DNA of 64,000 nucleotides from Eupeodes corollae (taxonomy: Eukaryota; Arthropoda; Insecta; Diptera; Syrphidae): the NCBI RefSeq assembly GCF_945859685.1, contig NW_026605793.1, positions 1 through 64,000 of the forward strand. Reading direction: 5' to 3'. The notes under the pieces are model-generated. The model searched no databases. It saw only the letters and a list, made by a program, of their open reading frames with translations, and had not been told where the DNA came from. A program made the position numbers and the translations under genes. Numbering within the stretch: the stretch's first letter is position 1; every line of letters starts with the position of its first letter. This document shows positions 1 through 14,100 of this stretch, one piece after another.

Positions 1-178
1 TTTTTGATGTTCTAGACGAAAATCAAATCACACCCAAAACCATCACCTGATCCTTCCCAACCCCCCAAAATCGATCAAGACTTCAAAATAGATACTTGAC
101 ATGTACTAGAAAAAGATACTCCTAATCAAGATCTATCATTATAGATATAGATGAGTCATTTTGGAGCATCCTGAAGGA
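1..178 (+). repeat. First monomer, 178 bp, with a C6 run
   Basis: The copy at the left edge differs from consensus by one additional C (C6 at 61-66). The window happens to begin at the T5 run, so the array almost certainly continues to the left. Confidence 0.95.
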
Positions 179-210
179 TTTTTGATGTTCTAGACGAAAA
201 TCAAATCACA

Positions 211-243
211 CCCAAAACCATCACCTGATCCTTCCCAACCCCC
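211..243 (-). repeat. C-rich tract, G-runs on the minus strand (positions 33-65), reference copy
   Basis: On the + strand six C runs of 3, 2, 2, 2, 3 and 5 bases lie within 33 bases. The minus strand therefore reads as six closely spaced G runs, which could in principle form a two-tetrad G-quadruplex, and the + strand an i-motif. The last part (C3-AA-C5-A4) is the commonest place for indels and rearranged C/A runs in the array. Structure formation is an inference from run spacing only. Confidence 0.6.
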
Positions 244-307
244 AAAATCGATCAAGACTTCAAAATAGATACTTGACATGTACTAGAAAAAGATACTCCT
301 AATCAAG

Positions 308-323
308 ATCTATCATTATAGAT
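308..323. repeat. Dyad symmetry of the monomer (positions 130-145), reference copy
   Basis: ATCTAT and ATAGAT form a 6-bp inverted repeat around a 4-base centre (CATT). It occurs once in nearly every unit. Short dyads near the end of the unit are common in centromeric satellites of species without a CENP-B box; that link is from the literature in general, and no function is shown here. The right arm is directly followed by a second ATAGAT, so the hairpin could slip by 6 bases. Confidence 0.8.
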
Positions 324-3300
324 ATAGATGAGTCATTTTGGAGCATCCTGAAGGATTTTTGATGTTCTAGACGAAAATCAAATCACACCCAAAACCATCA
401 CCTGATCCTTCCCAACCCCCAAAATCGATCAAGACTTCAAAATAGATACTTGACATGTACCAGAAAAAGATACTCCTAATCAAGATCTATCATTATAGAT
501 ATAGATGAGTCATTTTGGAGCATCCTGAAGGATTTTTGATGTTCTAGACGAAAATCAAATCACACCCAAAACCATCACCTGATCCTTCCCAACCCCCAAA
601 ATCGATCAAGACTTCAAAATAGATACTTGACATGTACTAGAAAAAGATACTCCTAATCAAGATCTATCATTATAGATATAGATGAGTCATTTTGGAGCAT
701 CCTGAAGGATTTTTGATGTTCTAGACGGAAATCAAATCACACCCAAAACCATCACCTGATCCTTCCCAACCCCCAAAATCGATCAAAACTTCAAAATAGA
801 TACTTGACATGTACTAGAAAAAGATACTCCTAATCAAGATCTATCATTATAGATATAGATGAGTCATTTTGGAGCATCCTGAAGGATTTTTGATGTTCTA
901 GACGAAAATCAAATCACACCCAAAACCATCACCTGATCCTTTCCAACCCCCAAAATCGATCAAGACTTCAAAATAGATACTTGACATGTACTAGAAAAAG
1001 ATACTCCTAATCAAGATCTATCATTATAGATATAGATGAGTCATTTTGGAGCATCCTGAAGGATTTTTGATGTTCTAGACGAAAATCAAATCACACCCAA
1101 AACCATCACCTGATCCTTCCCAACCCCCAAAATCGATCAAGACTTCAAAATAGATACTTGACATGTACTAGAAAAAGATACTCCTAATCAAGATCTATCA
1201 TTATAGATATAGATGAGTCATTTTGGAGCATCCTGAAGGATTTTTGATGTTCTAGACGAAAATCAAATCACACCCAAAACCATCACCTGATCCTTCCCAA
1301 CCCCCAAAATCGATCAAGACTTCAAAATAGATACTTGACATGTACTAGAAAAAGATACTCCTAATCAAGATCTATCATTATAGATATAGATGAGTCATTT
1401 TGGAGCATCCTGAAGGATTTTTGATGTTCTAGACGAAAATCAAATCACACCCAAAACCATCACCTGATCCTTCCCAACCCCCAAAATCGATCAAGACTTC
1501 AAAATAGATACTTGACATGTACTAGAAAAAGATACTCCTAATCAAGATCTATCATTATAGATATAGATGAGCCATTTTGGAGCATCCTGAAGGATTTTTG
1601 ATGTTCTAGACGAAAATCAAATCACACCCAAAACCATCACCTGATCCTTCCCAACCCCCAAAATCGATCAAGACTTCAAAATAGATACTTGACATGTACT
1701 AGAAAAAGATACTCCTAATCAAGATCTATCATTATAGATATAGATGAGTCATTTTGGAGCATCCTGAAGGATTTTTGATGTTCTAGACGAAAATCAAATC
1801 ACACCCAAAACCATCACCTGATCCTTCCCAACCCCCAAAATCGATCAAGACTTCAAAATAGATACTTGACATGTACTAGAAAAAGATACTCCTAATCAAG
1901 ATCTATCATTATAGATATAGATGAGTCATTTTGGAGCATCCTGAAGGATTTTTGATGTTCTAGACGAAAATCAAATCACACCCAAAACCATCACCTGATC
2001 CTTCCCAACCCCCAAAATCGATCAAGACTTCAAAATAGATACTTGACATGTACTAGAAAAAGATACTCCTAATCAAGATCTATCATTATAGATATAGATG
2101 AGTCATTTTGGAGCATCCTGAAGGATTTTTGATGTTCTAGACGAAAATCAAATCACACCCAAAACCATCACCTGATCCTTCCCAACCCCCAAAATCGATC
2201 AAGACTTCAAAATAGATACTTGACATGTACTAGAAAAAGATACTCCTAATCAAGATCTATCATTATAGATATAGATGAGTAATTTTGGAGCATCCTGAAG
2301 GATTTTTGATGTTCTAGACGAAAATCAAATCACACCCAAAACCATCACCTGATCCTTCCCAACCCCCAAAATCGATCAAGACTTCAAAATAGATACTTGA
2401 CATGTACTAGAAAAAGATACTCCTAATCAAGATCTATCATTATAGATATAGATGAGTCATTTTGGAGCATCCTGAAGGATTTTTGATGTTCTAGACGAAA
2501 ATCAAATCACACCCAAAACCATCACCTGATCCTTCCCAACCCCCAAAATCGATCAAGACTTCAAAATAGATACTTGACATGTACTAGAAAAAGATACTCC
2601 TAATCAAGATCTATCATTATAGATATAGATGAGTCATTTTGGAGCATCCTGAAGGATTTTTGATGTTCTAGACGAAAATCAAATCACACCCAAAACCATC
2701 ACCTGATCCTTCCCAACCCCCAAAATGGATCAAGACTTCAAAATAGATACTTGACATGTACTAGAAAAAGATACTCCTAATCAAGATCTATCATTATAGA
2801 TATAGATGAGTCATTTTGGAGCATCCTGAAGGATTTTTGATGTTCTAGACGAAAATCAAATCACACCCAAAACCATCACCTGATCCTTCCCAACCCCCGA
2901 AATCGATCAAGACTTCAAAATAGATACTTGACATGTACTAGAAAAAAGATACTCCTAATCAAGATCTATCATTATAGATATAGATGAGTCATTTTGGAGC
3001 ATCCTGAAGGATTTTTGATGTTCTAGACGAAAATCAAATCACACCCAAAACCATCACCTGATCCTTCCCAACCCCCAAAATCGATCAAGACTTCAAAATA
3101 GATACTTGACATGTACTAGAAAAAGATACTCCTAATCAAGATCTATCATTATAGATATAGATGAGTCATTTTGGAGCATCCTGAAGGATTTTTGATGTTC
3201 TAGACGAAAATCAAATCACACCCAAAACCATCACCTGATCCTTCCCAACCCCCAAAATCGATCAAGACTTCAAAATAGATACTTGACATGTACTAGAAAA

Positions 3301-6300
3301 AGATACTCCTAATCAAGATCTATCATTATAGATATAGATGAGTCATTTTGGAGCATCCTGAAGGATTTTTGATGTTCTAGACGAAAACCAAATCACACCC
3401 AAAACCATCACCTGATCCTTCCAAACCCCCAAAATCGATCAAGACTTCAAAATAGATACTTGACATGTACTAGAAAAAGATACTCCTAATCAAGATCTAT
3501 CATTATAGATATAGATGAGTCATTTTGGAGCATCCTGAAGGATTTTTGATGTTCTAGACGAAAATCAAATCACACCCAAAACCATCACCTGATCCTTCCC
3601 AACCCCCAAAATCGATCAAGACTTCAAAATAGATACTTGACATGTACTAGAAAAAGATACTCCTAATCAAGATCTATCATTATAGATATAGATGAGTCAT
3701 TTTGGAGCATCCTGAAGGATTTTTGATGTTCTAGACGAAAATCAAATCACACCCAAAACCATCACCTGATCCTTCCCAACCCCCAAAATCGATCAAGACT
3801 TCAAAATAGATACTTGACATGTACTAGAAAAAGATACTCCTAATCAAGATCTATCATTATAGATATAGATGAGTCATTTTGGAGCATCCTGAAGGATTTT
3901 TGATGTTCTAGACGAAAATCAAATCACACCCAAAACCATCACCTGATCCTTCCCAACCCCCAAAATCGATCAAGACTTCAAAATAGATACTTGACATGTA
4001 CTAGAAAAAGATACTCCTAATCAAGATCTATCATTATAGATATAGATGAGTCATTTTGGAGCATCCTGAAGGATTTTTGATGTTCTAGACGAAAATCAAA
4101 TCACACCCAAAACCATCACCTGATCCTTCCCAACCCCCAAAATCGATCAAGACTTCAAAATAGATACTTGACATGTACTAGAAAAAGATACTCCTAATCA
4201 AGATCTATCATTATAGATATAGATGAGTCATTTTGGAGCATCCTGAAGGATTTTTGATGTTCTAGACGAAAATCAAATCACACCCAAAACCATCACCTGA
4301 TCCTTCCCAACCCCCAAAATCGATCAAGACTTCAAAATAGATATTTGACATGTACTAGAAAAAGATACTCCTAATCAAGATCTATCATTATAGATATAGA
4401 TGAGTCATTTTGGAGCATCCTGAAGGATTTTTGATGTTCTAGACGAAAATCAAATCACACCCAAAACCATCACCTGATCCTTCCCAACCCCCAAAATCGA
4501 TCAAGACTTCAAAATAGATACTTGACATGTACTAGAAAAAGATACTCCTAATCAAGATCTATCATTATAGATATAGATGAGTCATTTTGGAGCATCCTGA
4601 AGGATTTTTGATGTTCTAGACGAAAATCAAATCACACCCAAAACCATCACCTGATCCTTCCCAACCCCCAAAATCGATCAAGACTTCAAAATAGATACTT
4701 GACATGTACTAGAAAAAGATACTCCTAATCAAGATCTATCATTATAGATATAGATGAGTCATTTTGGAGCATCCTGAAGGATTTTTGATGTTCTAGACGA
4801 AAATCAAATCACACCCAAAACCATCACCTGATCCTTCCCAACCCCCAAAATCGATCAAGACTTCAAAATAGATACTTGACATGTACTAGAAAAAGATACT
4901 CCTAATCAAGATCTATCATTATAGATATAGATGAGTCATTTTGGAGCATCCTGAAGGATTTTTGATGTTCTAGACGAAAATCAAATCACACCCAAAACCA
5001 TCACCTGATCCTTCCCAACCCCCAAAATCGATCAAGACTTCAAAATAGATACTTGACATGTACTAGAAAAAGATACTCCTAATCAAGATCTATCATTATA
5101 GATATAGATGAGTCATTTTGGAGCATCCTGAAGGATTTTTGATGTTCTAGACGAAAATCAAATCACACCCAAAACCATCACCTGATCCTTCCCAACCCCC
5201 AAAATCGATCAAGACTTCAAAATAGATACTTGACATGTACTAGAAAAAGATACTCCTAATCAAGATCTATCATTATAGATATAGATGAGTCATTTTGGAG
5301 CATCCTGAAGGATTTTTGATGTTCTAGACGAAAATCAAATCACACCCAAAACCATCACCTGATCCTTCCCAACCCCCAAAATCGATCAAGACTTCAAAAT
5401 AGATACTTGACATGTACTAGAAAAAGATACTCCTAATCAAGATCTATCATTATAGATATAGATGAGTCATTTTGGAGCATCCTGAAGGATTTTTGATGTT
5501 CTAGACGAAAATCAAATCACACCCAAAACCATCACCTGATCCTTCCCAACCCCCAAAATCGATCAAGACTTCAAAATAGATACTTGACATGTACTAGAAA
5601 AAGATACTCCTAATCAAGATCTATCATTATAGATATAGATGAGTCATTTTGGAGCATCCTGAAGGATTTTTGATGTTCTAGACGAAAATCAAATCACACC
5701 CAAAACCATCACCTGATCCTTCCCAACCCCCAAAATCGATCAAGACTTCAAAATAGATACTTGACATGTACTAGAAAAAGATACTCCTAATCAAGATCTA
5801 TCATTATAGATATAGATGAGTCATTTTGGAGCATCCTGAAGGATTTTTGATGTTCTAGACGAAAATCAAATCACACCCAAAACCATCACCTGATCCTTCC
5901 CAACCCCCAAAATCGATCAAGACTTCAAAATAGATACTTGACATGTACTAGAAAAAGATACTCCTAATCAAGATCTATCATTATAGATATAGATGAGTCA
6001 TTTTGGAGCATCCTGAAGGATTTTTGATGTTCTAGACGAAAATCAAATCACACCCCAAAACCATCACCTGATCCTTCCCAACCCCCAAAATCGATCAAGA
6101 CTTCAAAATAGATACTTGACATGTACTAGAAAAAGATACTCCTAATCAAGATCTATCATTATAGATATAGATGAGTCATTTTGGAGCATCCTGAAGGATT
6201 TTTGATGTTCTAGACGAAAATCAAATCACACCCAAAACCATCACCTGATCCTTCCCAACCCCCAAAATCGATCAAGACTTCAAAATAGATACTTGACATG

Positions 6301-8498
6301 TACTAGAAAAAGATACTCCTAATCAAGATCTATCATTATAGATATAGATGAGTCATTTTGGAGCATCCTGAAGGATTTTGATGTTCTAGACGAAAATCAA
6401 ATCACACCCAAAACCATCACCTGATCCTTCCCAACCCCCAAAATCGATCAAGACTTCAAAATAGATACTTGACATGTACTAGAAAAAGATACTCCTAATC
6501 AAGATCTATCATTATAGATATAGATGAGTCATTTTGGAGCATCCTGAAGGATTTTTGATGTTCTAGACGAAAATCAAATCACACCCAAAACCATCACCTG
6601 ATCCTTCCCAACCCCCAAAATCGATCAAGACTTCAAAATAGATACTTGACATGTACTAGAAAAAGATACTCCTAATCAAGATCTATCATTATAGATATAG
6701 ATGAGTCATTTTGGAGCATCCTGAAGGATTTTTGATGTTCTAGACGAAAATCAAATCACACCCAAAACCATCACCTGATCCTTCCCAACCCCCAAAATCG
6801 ATCAAGACTTCAAAATAGATACTTGACATGTACTAGAAAAAGATACTCCTAATCAAGATCTATCATTATAGATATAGATGAGTCATTTTGGAGCATCCTG
6901 AAGGATTTTTGATGTTCTAGACGAAAATCAAATCACACCCAAAACCATCACCTGATCCTTCCCAACCCCCAAAATCGATCAAAACTTCAAAATAGATACT
7001 TGACATGTACTAGAAAAAGATACTCCTAATCAAGATCTATCATTATAGATATAGATGAGTCATTTTGGAGCATCCTGAAGGATTTTTGATGTTCTAGACG
7101 AAAATCAAATCACACCCAAAACCATCACCTGATCCTTCCCAACCCCCAAAATTGATCAAGACTTCAAAATAGATACTTGACATGTACTAGAAAAAGATAC
7201 TCCTAATCAAGATCTATCATTATAGATATAGATGAGTCATTTTGGAGCATCCTGAAGGATTTTTGATGTTCTAGACGAAAATCAAATCACACCCAAAACC
7301 ATCACCTGATTCTTCCCAACCCCCAAAATCGATCAAGACTTCAAAATAGATACTTGACATGTACTAGAAAAAGATACTCCTAATCAAGATCTATCATTAT
7401 AGATATAGATGAGTCATTTTGGAGCATCCTGAAGGATTTTTGATGTTCTAGACGAAAATCAAATCACACCCAAAACCATCACCTGATCCTTCCCAACCCC
7501 CAAAATCGATCAAGACTTCAAAATAGATACTTGACATGTACTAGAAAAAGATACTCCTAATCAAGATCTATCATTATAGATATAGATGAGTCATTTTGGA
7601 GCATCCTGAAGGATTTTTGATGTTCTAGACGAAAATCAAATCACACCCAAAACCATCACCTGATCCTTCCCAACCCCCAAAATCGATCAAGACTTCAAAA
7701 TAGATACTTGACATGTACTAGAAAAAGATACTCCTAATCAAGATCTATCATTATAGATATAGATGAGTCATTTTGGAGCATCCTGAAGGATTTTTGATGT
7801 TCTAGACGAAAATCAAATCACACCCAAAACCATCACCTGATCCTTCCCAACCCCCAAAATCGATCAAGACTTCAAAATAGATACTTGACATGTACTAGAA
7901 AAAGATACTCCTAATCAAGATCTATCATTATAGATATAGATGAGTCATTTTGGAGCATCCTGAAGGATTTTTGATGTTCTAGACGAAAATCAAATCACAC
8001 CCAAAACCATCACCTGATCCTTCCCAACCCCCACAATTGATCAAGACTTCAAAATAGATACTTGACATGTACTAGAAAAAGATACTCCTAATCAAGATCT
8101 ATCATTATAGATATAGATGAGTCATTTTGGAGCATCCTGAAGGATTTTTGATGTTCTAGACGAAAATCAAATCACACCCAAAACCATCACCTGATCCTTC
8201 CCAACCCCCAAAATCGATCAAGACTTCAAAATAGATACTTGACATGTACTAGAAAAAGATACTCCTAATCAAGATCTATCATTATAGATATAGATGAGTC
8301 ATTTTGGAGCATCCTGAAGGATTTTTGATGTTCTAGACGAAAATCAAATCACACCCAAAACCATCACCTGATCCTTCCCAACCCCCAAAATCGATCAAGA
8401 CTTCAAAATAGATACTTGACATGTACTAGAAAAAGATACTCCTAATCAAGATCTATCATTATAGATATAGATGAGTCATTTTGGAGCATCCTGAAGGA

Positions 8499-8854
8499 TT
8501 TTTGATGTTCTAGACGAAAATCAAATCACACCCAAAACCATCACCTGATCCTTCCCAACCCCCCAAAATCGATCAAGACTTCAAAATAGATACTTGACAT
8601 GTACTAGAAAAAGATACTCCTAATCAAGATCTATCATTATAGATATAGATGAGTCATTTTGGAGCATCCTGAAGGATTTTTGATGTTCTAGACGAAAATC
8701 AAATCACACCCAAAACCATCACCTGATCCTTCCCAACCCCCCAAAATCGATCAAGACTTCAAAATAGATACTTGACATGTACTAGAAAAAGATACTCCTA
8801 ATCAAGATCTATCATTATAGATATAGATGAGTCATTTTGGAGCATCCTGAAGGA
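8499..8854 (+). repeat. Adjacent doublet of 178-bp monomers sharing the C6 variant
   Basis: Two neighbouring units (8499-8676 and 8677-8854) both carry C6 in place of C5 (runs at 8559-8564 and 8737-8742). C6 is otherwise seen only at 61-66 and near 63471. Side-by-side occurrence of a rare length variant is best explained by duplication of one monomer, although C-run slippage twice is possible. Confidence 0.75.
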
Positions 8855-10978
8855 TTTTTGATGTTCTAGACGAAAATCAAATCACACCCAAAACCATCAC
8901 CTGATCCTTCCCAACCCCCAAAATCGATCAAGACTTCAAAATAGATACTTGACATGTACTAGAAAAAGATACTCCTAATCAAGATCTATCATTATAGATA
9001 TAGATGAGTCATTTTGGAGCATCCTGAAGGATTTTTGATGTTCTAGACGAAAATCAAATCACACCCAAAACCATCACCTGATCCTTCCCAACCCCCAAAA
9101 TCGATCAAGACTTCAAAATAGATACTTGACATGTACTAGAAAAAGATACTCCTAATCAAGATCTATCATTATAGATATAGATGAGTCATTTTGGAGCATC
9201 CTGAAGGATTTTTGATGTTCTAGACGAAAATCAAATCACACCCAAAACCATCACCTGATCCTTCCCAACCCCCAAAATCGATCAAGACTTCAAAATAGAT
9301 ACTTGACATGTACTAGAAAAAGATACTCCTAATCAAGATCTATCATTATAGATATAGATGAGTCATTTTGGAGCATCCTGAAGGATTTTTGATGTTCTAG
9401 ACGAAAATCAAATCACACCCAAAACCATCACCTGATCCTTCCCAACCCCCAAAATCGATCAAGACTTCAAAATAGATACTTGACATGTACTAGAAAAAGA
9501 TACTCCTAATCAAGATCTATCATTATAGATATAGATGAGTCATTTTGGAGCATCCTGAAGGATTTTTGATGTTCTAGACGAAAATCAAATCACACCCAAA
9601 ACCATCACCTGATCCTTCCCAACCCCCAAAATCGATCAAGACTTCAAAATAGATACTTGACATGTACTAGAAAAAGATACTCCTAATCAAGATCTATCAT
9701 TATAGATATAGATGAGTCATTTTGGAGCATCCTGAAGGATTTTTGATGTTCTAGACGAAAATCAAATCACACCCAAAACCATCACCTGATCCTTCCCAAC
9801 CCCCAAAATCGATCAAGACTTCAAAATAGATACTTGACATGTACTAGAAAAAGATACTCCTAATCAAGATCTATCATTATAGATATAGATGAGTCATTTT
9901 GGAGCATCCTGAAGGATTTTTGATGTTCTAGACGAAAATCAAATCACACCCAAAACCATCACCTGATCCTTTCCAACCCCCAAAATCGATCAAGACTTCA
10001 AAATAGATACTTGACATGTACTAGAAAAAGATACTCCTAATCAAGATCTATCATTATAGATATAGATGAGTCATTTTGGAGCATCCTGAAGGATTTTTGA
10101 TGTTCTAGACGAAAATCAAATCAAACCCAAAACCATCACCTGATCTATCCCAACCCCCAAAATCGATCAAGACTTCAAAATAGATACTTGACATGTACTA
10201 GAAAAAGATACTCCTAATCAAGATCTATCATTATAGATATAGATGAGTCATTTTGGAGCATCCTGAAGGATTTTTGATGTTCTAGACGAAAATCAAATCA
10301 CACCCAAAACCATCACCTGATCCTTCCCAACCCCCAAAATCGATCAAGACTTCAAAATAGATACTTGACATGTACTAGAAAAAGATACTCCTAATCAAGA
10401 TCTATCATTATAGATATAGATGAGTCATTTTGGAGCATCCTGAAGGATTTTTGATGTTCTAGACGAAAATCAAATCACACCCAAAACCATCACCTGATCC
10501 TTCCCAACCCCCAAAATCGATCAAGACTTCAAAATAGATACTTGACATGTAGTAGAAAAAGATACTCCTAATCAAGATCTATCATTATAGATATAGATGA
10601 GTCATTTTGGAGCATCCTGAAGGATTTTTGATGTTCTAGACGAAAATCAAATCACACCCAAAACCATCACCTGATCCTTCCCAAAACCCCAAATCGATCA
10701 AGACTTCAAAATAGATACTTGACATGTACTAGAAAAAGATACTCCTAATCAAGATCTATCATTATAGATATAGATGAGTCATTTTGGAGCATCCTGAAGG
10801 ATTTTTGATGTTCTAGACGAAAATCAAATCACACCCAAAACCATCACCTGATCCTTCCCAACCCCCAAAATCGATCAAGACTTCAAAATAGATACTTGAC
10901 ATGTACTAGAAAAAGATACTCCTAATCAAGATCTATCATTATAGATATAGATGAGTCATTTTGGAGCATCCTGAAGGA

Positions 10979-11152
10979 TTTTTGATGTTCTAGACGAAAA
11001 TCAAATCACACCCAAAACCATCACCTGATCCTTCCCAACCCCCAAAATCGATCAAGACTTCGAAATAGATACTTGACAACTAGAAAAAGATACTCCTAAT
11101 CAAGATCTATCATTATAGATATAGATGAGTCATTTTGGAGCATCCTGAAGGA
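10979..11152 (+). repeat. 174-bp monomer with a 3-bp deletion
   Basis: Three bases are missing in the ACATGTACTAG segment near 11079, and the unit also has A-to-G at 11062. The deletion lies next to the 104-108 substitution hotspot. Confidence 0.9.
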
Positions 11153-14100
11153 TTTTTGATGTTCTAGACGAAAATCAAATCACACCCAAAACCATCACCT
11201 GATCCTTCCCAACCCCCAAAATCGATCAAGACTTCAAAATAGATACTTGACATGTACTAGAAAAAGATACTCCTAATCAAGATCTATCATTATAGATATA
11301 GATGAGTCATTTTGGAGCATCCTGAAGGATTTTTGATGTTCTAGACGAAAATCAAATCACACCCAAAACCATCACCTGATCCTTCCCAACCCCCAAAATC
11401 GATCAAGACTTCAAAATAGATACTTGACATGTACTAGAAAAAGATACTCCTAATCAAGATCTATCATTATAGATATAGATGAGTCATTTTGGAGCATCCT
11501 GAAGGATTTTTGATGTTCTAGACGAAAATCAAATCACACCCAAAACCATCACCTGATCCTTCCCAACCCCCAAAATCGATCAAGACTTCAAAATAGATAC
11601 TTGACATGTACTAGAAAAAGATACTCCTAATCAAGATCTATCATTATAGATATAGATGAGTCATTTTGAAGCATCCTGAAGGATTTTTGATGTTCTAGAC
11701 GAAAATCAAATCACACCCAAAACCATCACCTGATCCTTCCCAACCCCCAAAATCGATCAAGACTTCAAAATAGATACTTGACATGTACTAGAAAAAGATA
11801 CTCCTAATCAAGATCTATCATTATAGATATAGATGAGTCATTTTGGAGCATCCTGAAGGATTTTTGATGTTCTAGACGAAAATCAAATCACACCCAAAAC
11901 CATCACCTGATCCTTCCCAACCCCCAAAATCGATCAAGACTTCAAAATAGATACTTGACATGTACTAGAAAAAGATACTCCTAATCAAGATCTATCATTA
12001 TAGATATAGATGAGTCATTTTGGAGCATCCTGAAGGATTTTTGATGTTCTAGACGAAAATCAAATCACACCCAAAACCATCACCTGATCCTTCCTAACCC
12101 CCAAAATCGATCAAGACTTCAAAATACATACTTGACATGTACTAGAAAAAGATACTCCTAATCAAGATCTATCATTATAGATATAGATGAGTCATTTTGG
12201 AGCATCCTGAAGGATTTTTGATGTTCTAGACGAAAATCAAATCACACCCAAAACCATCACCTGATCCTTCCCAACCCCCAAAATCGATCAAGACTTCAAA
12301 ATAGATACTTGACATGTACTAGAAAAAGATACTCCTAATCAAGATCTATCATTATAGATATAGATGAGTCATTTTGGAGCATCCTGAAGGATTTTTGATG
12401 TTCTAGACGAAAATCAAATCACACCCAAAACCATCACCTGATCCTTCCCAACCCCCAAAATCGATCAAGACTTCAAAATAGATACTTGACATGTACTAGA
12501 AAAAGATACTCCTAATCAAGATCTATCATTATAGATATGGATGAGTCATTTTGGAGCATCCTGAAGGATTTTTGATGTTCTAGACGAAAATCAAATCACA
12601 CCCAAAACCATCACCTGATCCTTCCCAACCCCCAAAATCGATCAAGACTTCAAAATAGATACTTGACATGTACTAGAAAAAGATATTCCTAATCAAGATC
12701 TATCATTATAGATATAGATGAGTCATTTTGGAGCATCCTGAAGGATTTTTGATGTTCTAGACGAAAATCAAATCACACCCAAAACCATCACCTGATCCTT
12801 CCCAACCCCCAAAATCGATCAAGACTTCAAAATAGATACTTGACATGTACTAGAAAAAGATACTCCTAATCAAGATCTATCATTACAGATATAGATGAGT
12901 CATTTTGGAGCATCCTGAAGGATTTTTGATGTTCTAGACGAAAATCAAATCACACCCAAAACCATCACCTGATCCTTCCCAACCCCCAAAATCGATCAAG
13001 ACTTCAAAATAGATACTTGACATGTACTAGAAAAAGATACTCCTAATCAAGATCTATCATTATAGATATAGATGAGTCATTTTGGAGCATCCTGAAGGAT
13101 TTTTGATGTTCTAGACGAAAATCAAATCACACCCAAAACCATCACCTGATCCTTCCCAACCCCCAAAATCGATCAAGACTTCAAAATAGATACTTGACAT
13201 GTACTAGAAAAAGATACTCCTAATCAAGATCTATCATTATAGATATAGATGAGTCATTTTGGAGCATTCTGAAGGATTTTTGATGTTCTAGACGAAAATC
13301 AAATCACACCCAAAACCATCACCTGATCCTTCCCAACCCCCAAAATCGATCAAGACTTCAAAATAGATACTTGACATGTACTAGAAAAAGATACTCCTAA
13401 TCAAGATCTATCATTATAGATATAGATGAGTCATTTTGGAGCATCCTGAAGGATTTCTGATGTTCTAGACGAAAATCAAATCACACCCAAAACCATCACC
13501 TGATCCTTCCCAACCCCCAAAATCGATCAAGACTTCAAAATAGATACTTGACATGTACTAGAAAAAGATACTCCTAATCAAGATCTATCATTATAGATAT
13601 AGATGAGTCATTTTGGAGCATCCTGAAGGATTTTTGATGTTCTAGACGAAAATCAAATCACACCCAAAACCATCACCTGATCCTTCCCAACCCCCAAAAT
13701 CGATCAAGACTTCAAAATAGATACTTGACATGTACTAGAAAAAGATACTCCTAATCAAGATCTATCATTATAGATATAGATGAGTCATTTTGGAGCATCC
13801 TGAAGGATTTTTGATGTTCTAGACGAAAATCAAATCACACCCAAAACCATCACCTGATCCTTCCCAACCCCCAAAATCGATCAAGACTTCAAAATAGATA
13901 CTTGACATGTACTAGAAAAAGATACTCCTAATCAAGATCTATCATTATAGATATAGATGAGTCATTTTGGAGCATCCTGAAGGATTTTTGATGTTCTAGA
14001 CGAAAATCAAATCACACCCAAAACCATCACCTGATCCTTCCCAACCCCCAAAATCGATCAAGACTTCAAAATAGATACTTGACATGTACTAGAAAAAGAT

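Larger units (their letters stand above)
179..355 (+). repeat. Reference monomer matching the consensus exactly
   Basis: This copy equals the consensus I derived and is the coordinate reference for all variants named here (position 1 = first T of the T5 run). Landmarks are: T5 at 1-5, TCTAGA at 11-16, C-rich tract at 33-65 with its C5 run at 61-65, ATCGAT at 69-74, ACATGT at 98-103, A5 at 109-113, AGATCT at 128-133, dyad at 130-145, and an ATCCT-GA-AGGAT dyad from 167 across the boundary into the next unit. ATAGAT occurs three times (87-92, 140-145, 146-151), AGATACT twice (89-95, 113-119) and ATCAAGA twice (73-79, 124-130). All six frames contain stops; the longest open stretch is 38 codons (8-121, frame 2) and has no ATG. 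The start point of the unit is arbitrary. Confidence 0.97.

Noticed and set aside
240..300. Promoter-like TTGACA (positions 95-100) with a TATA-like segment near 140-147
   Set aside because: TTGACA is present in each unit but the spacing to the AT-rich stretch is about 40 bases, and there is no downstream gene. Chance match in a eukaryotic satellite.
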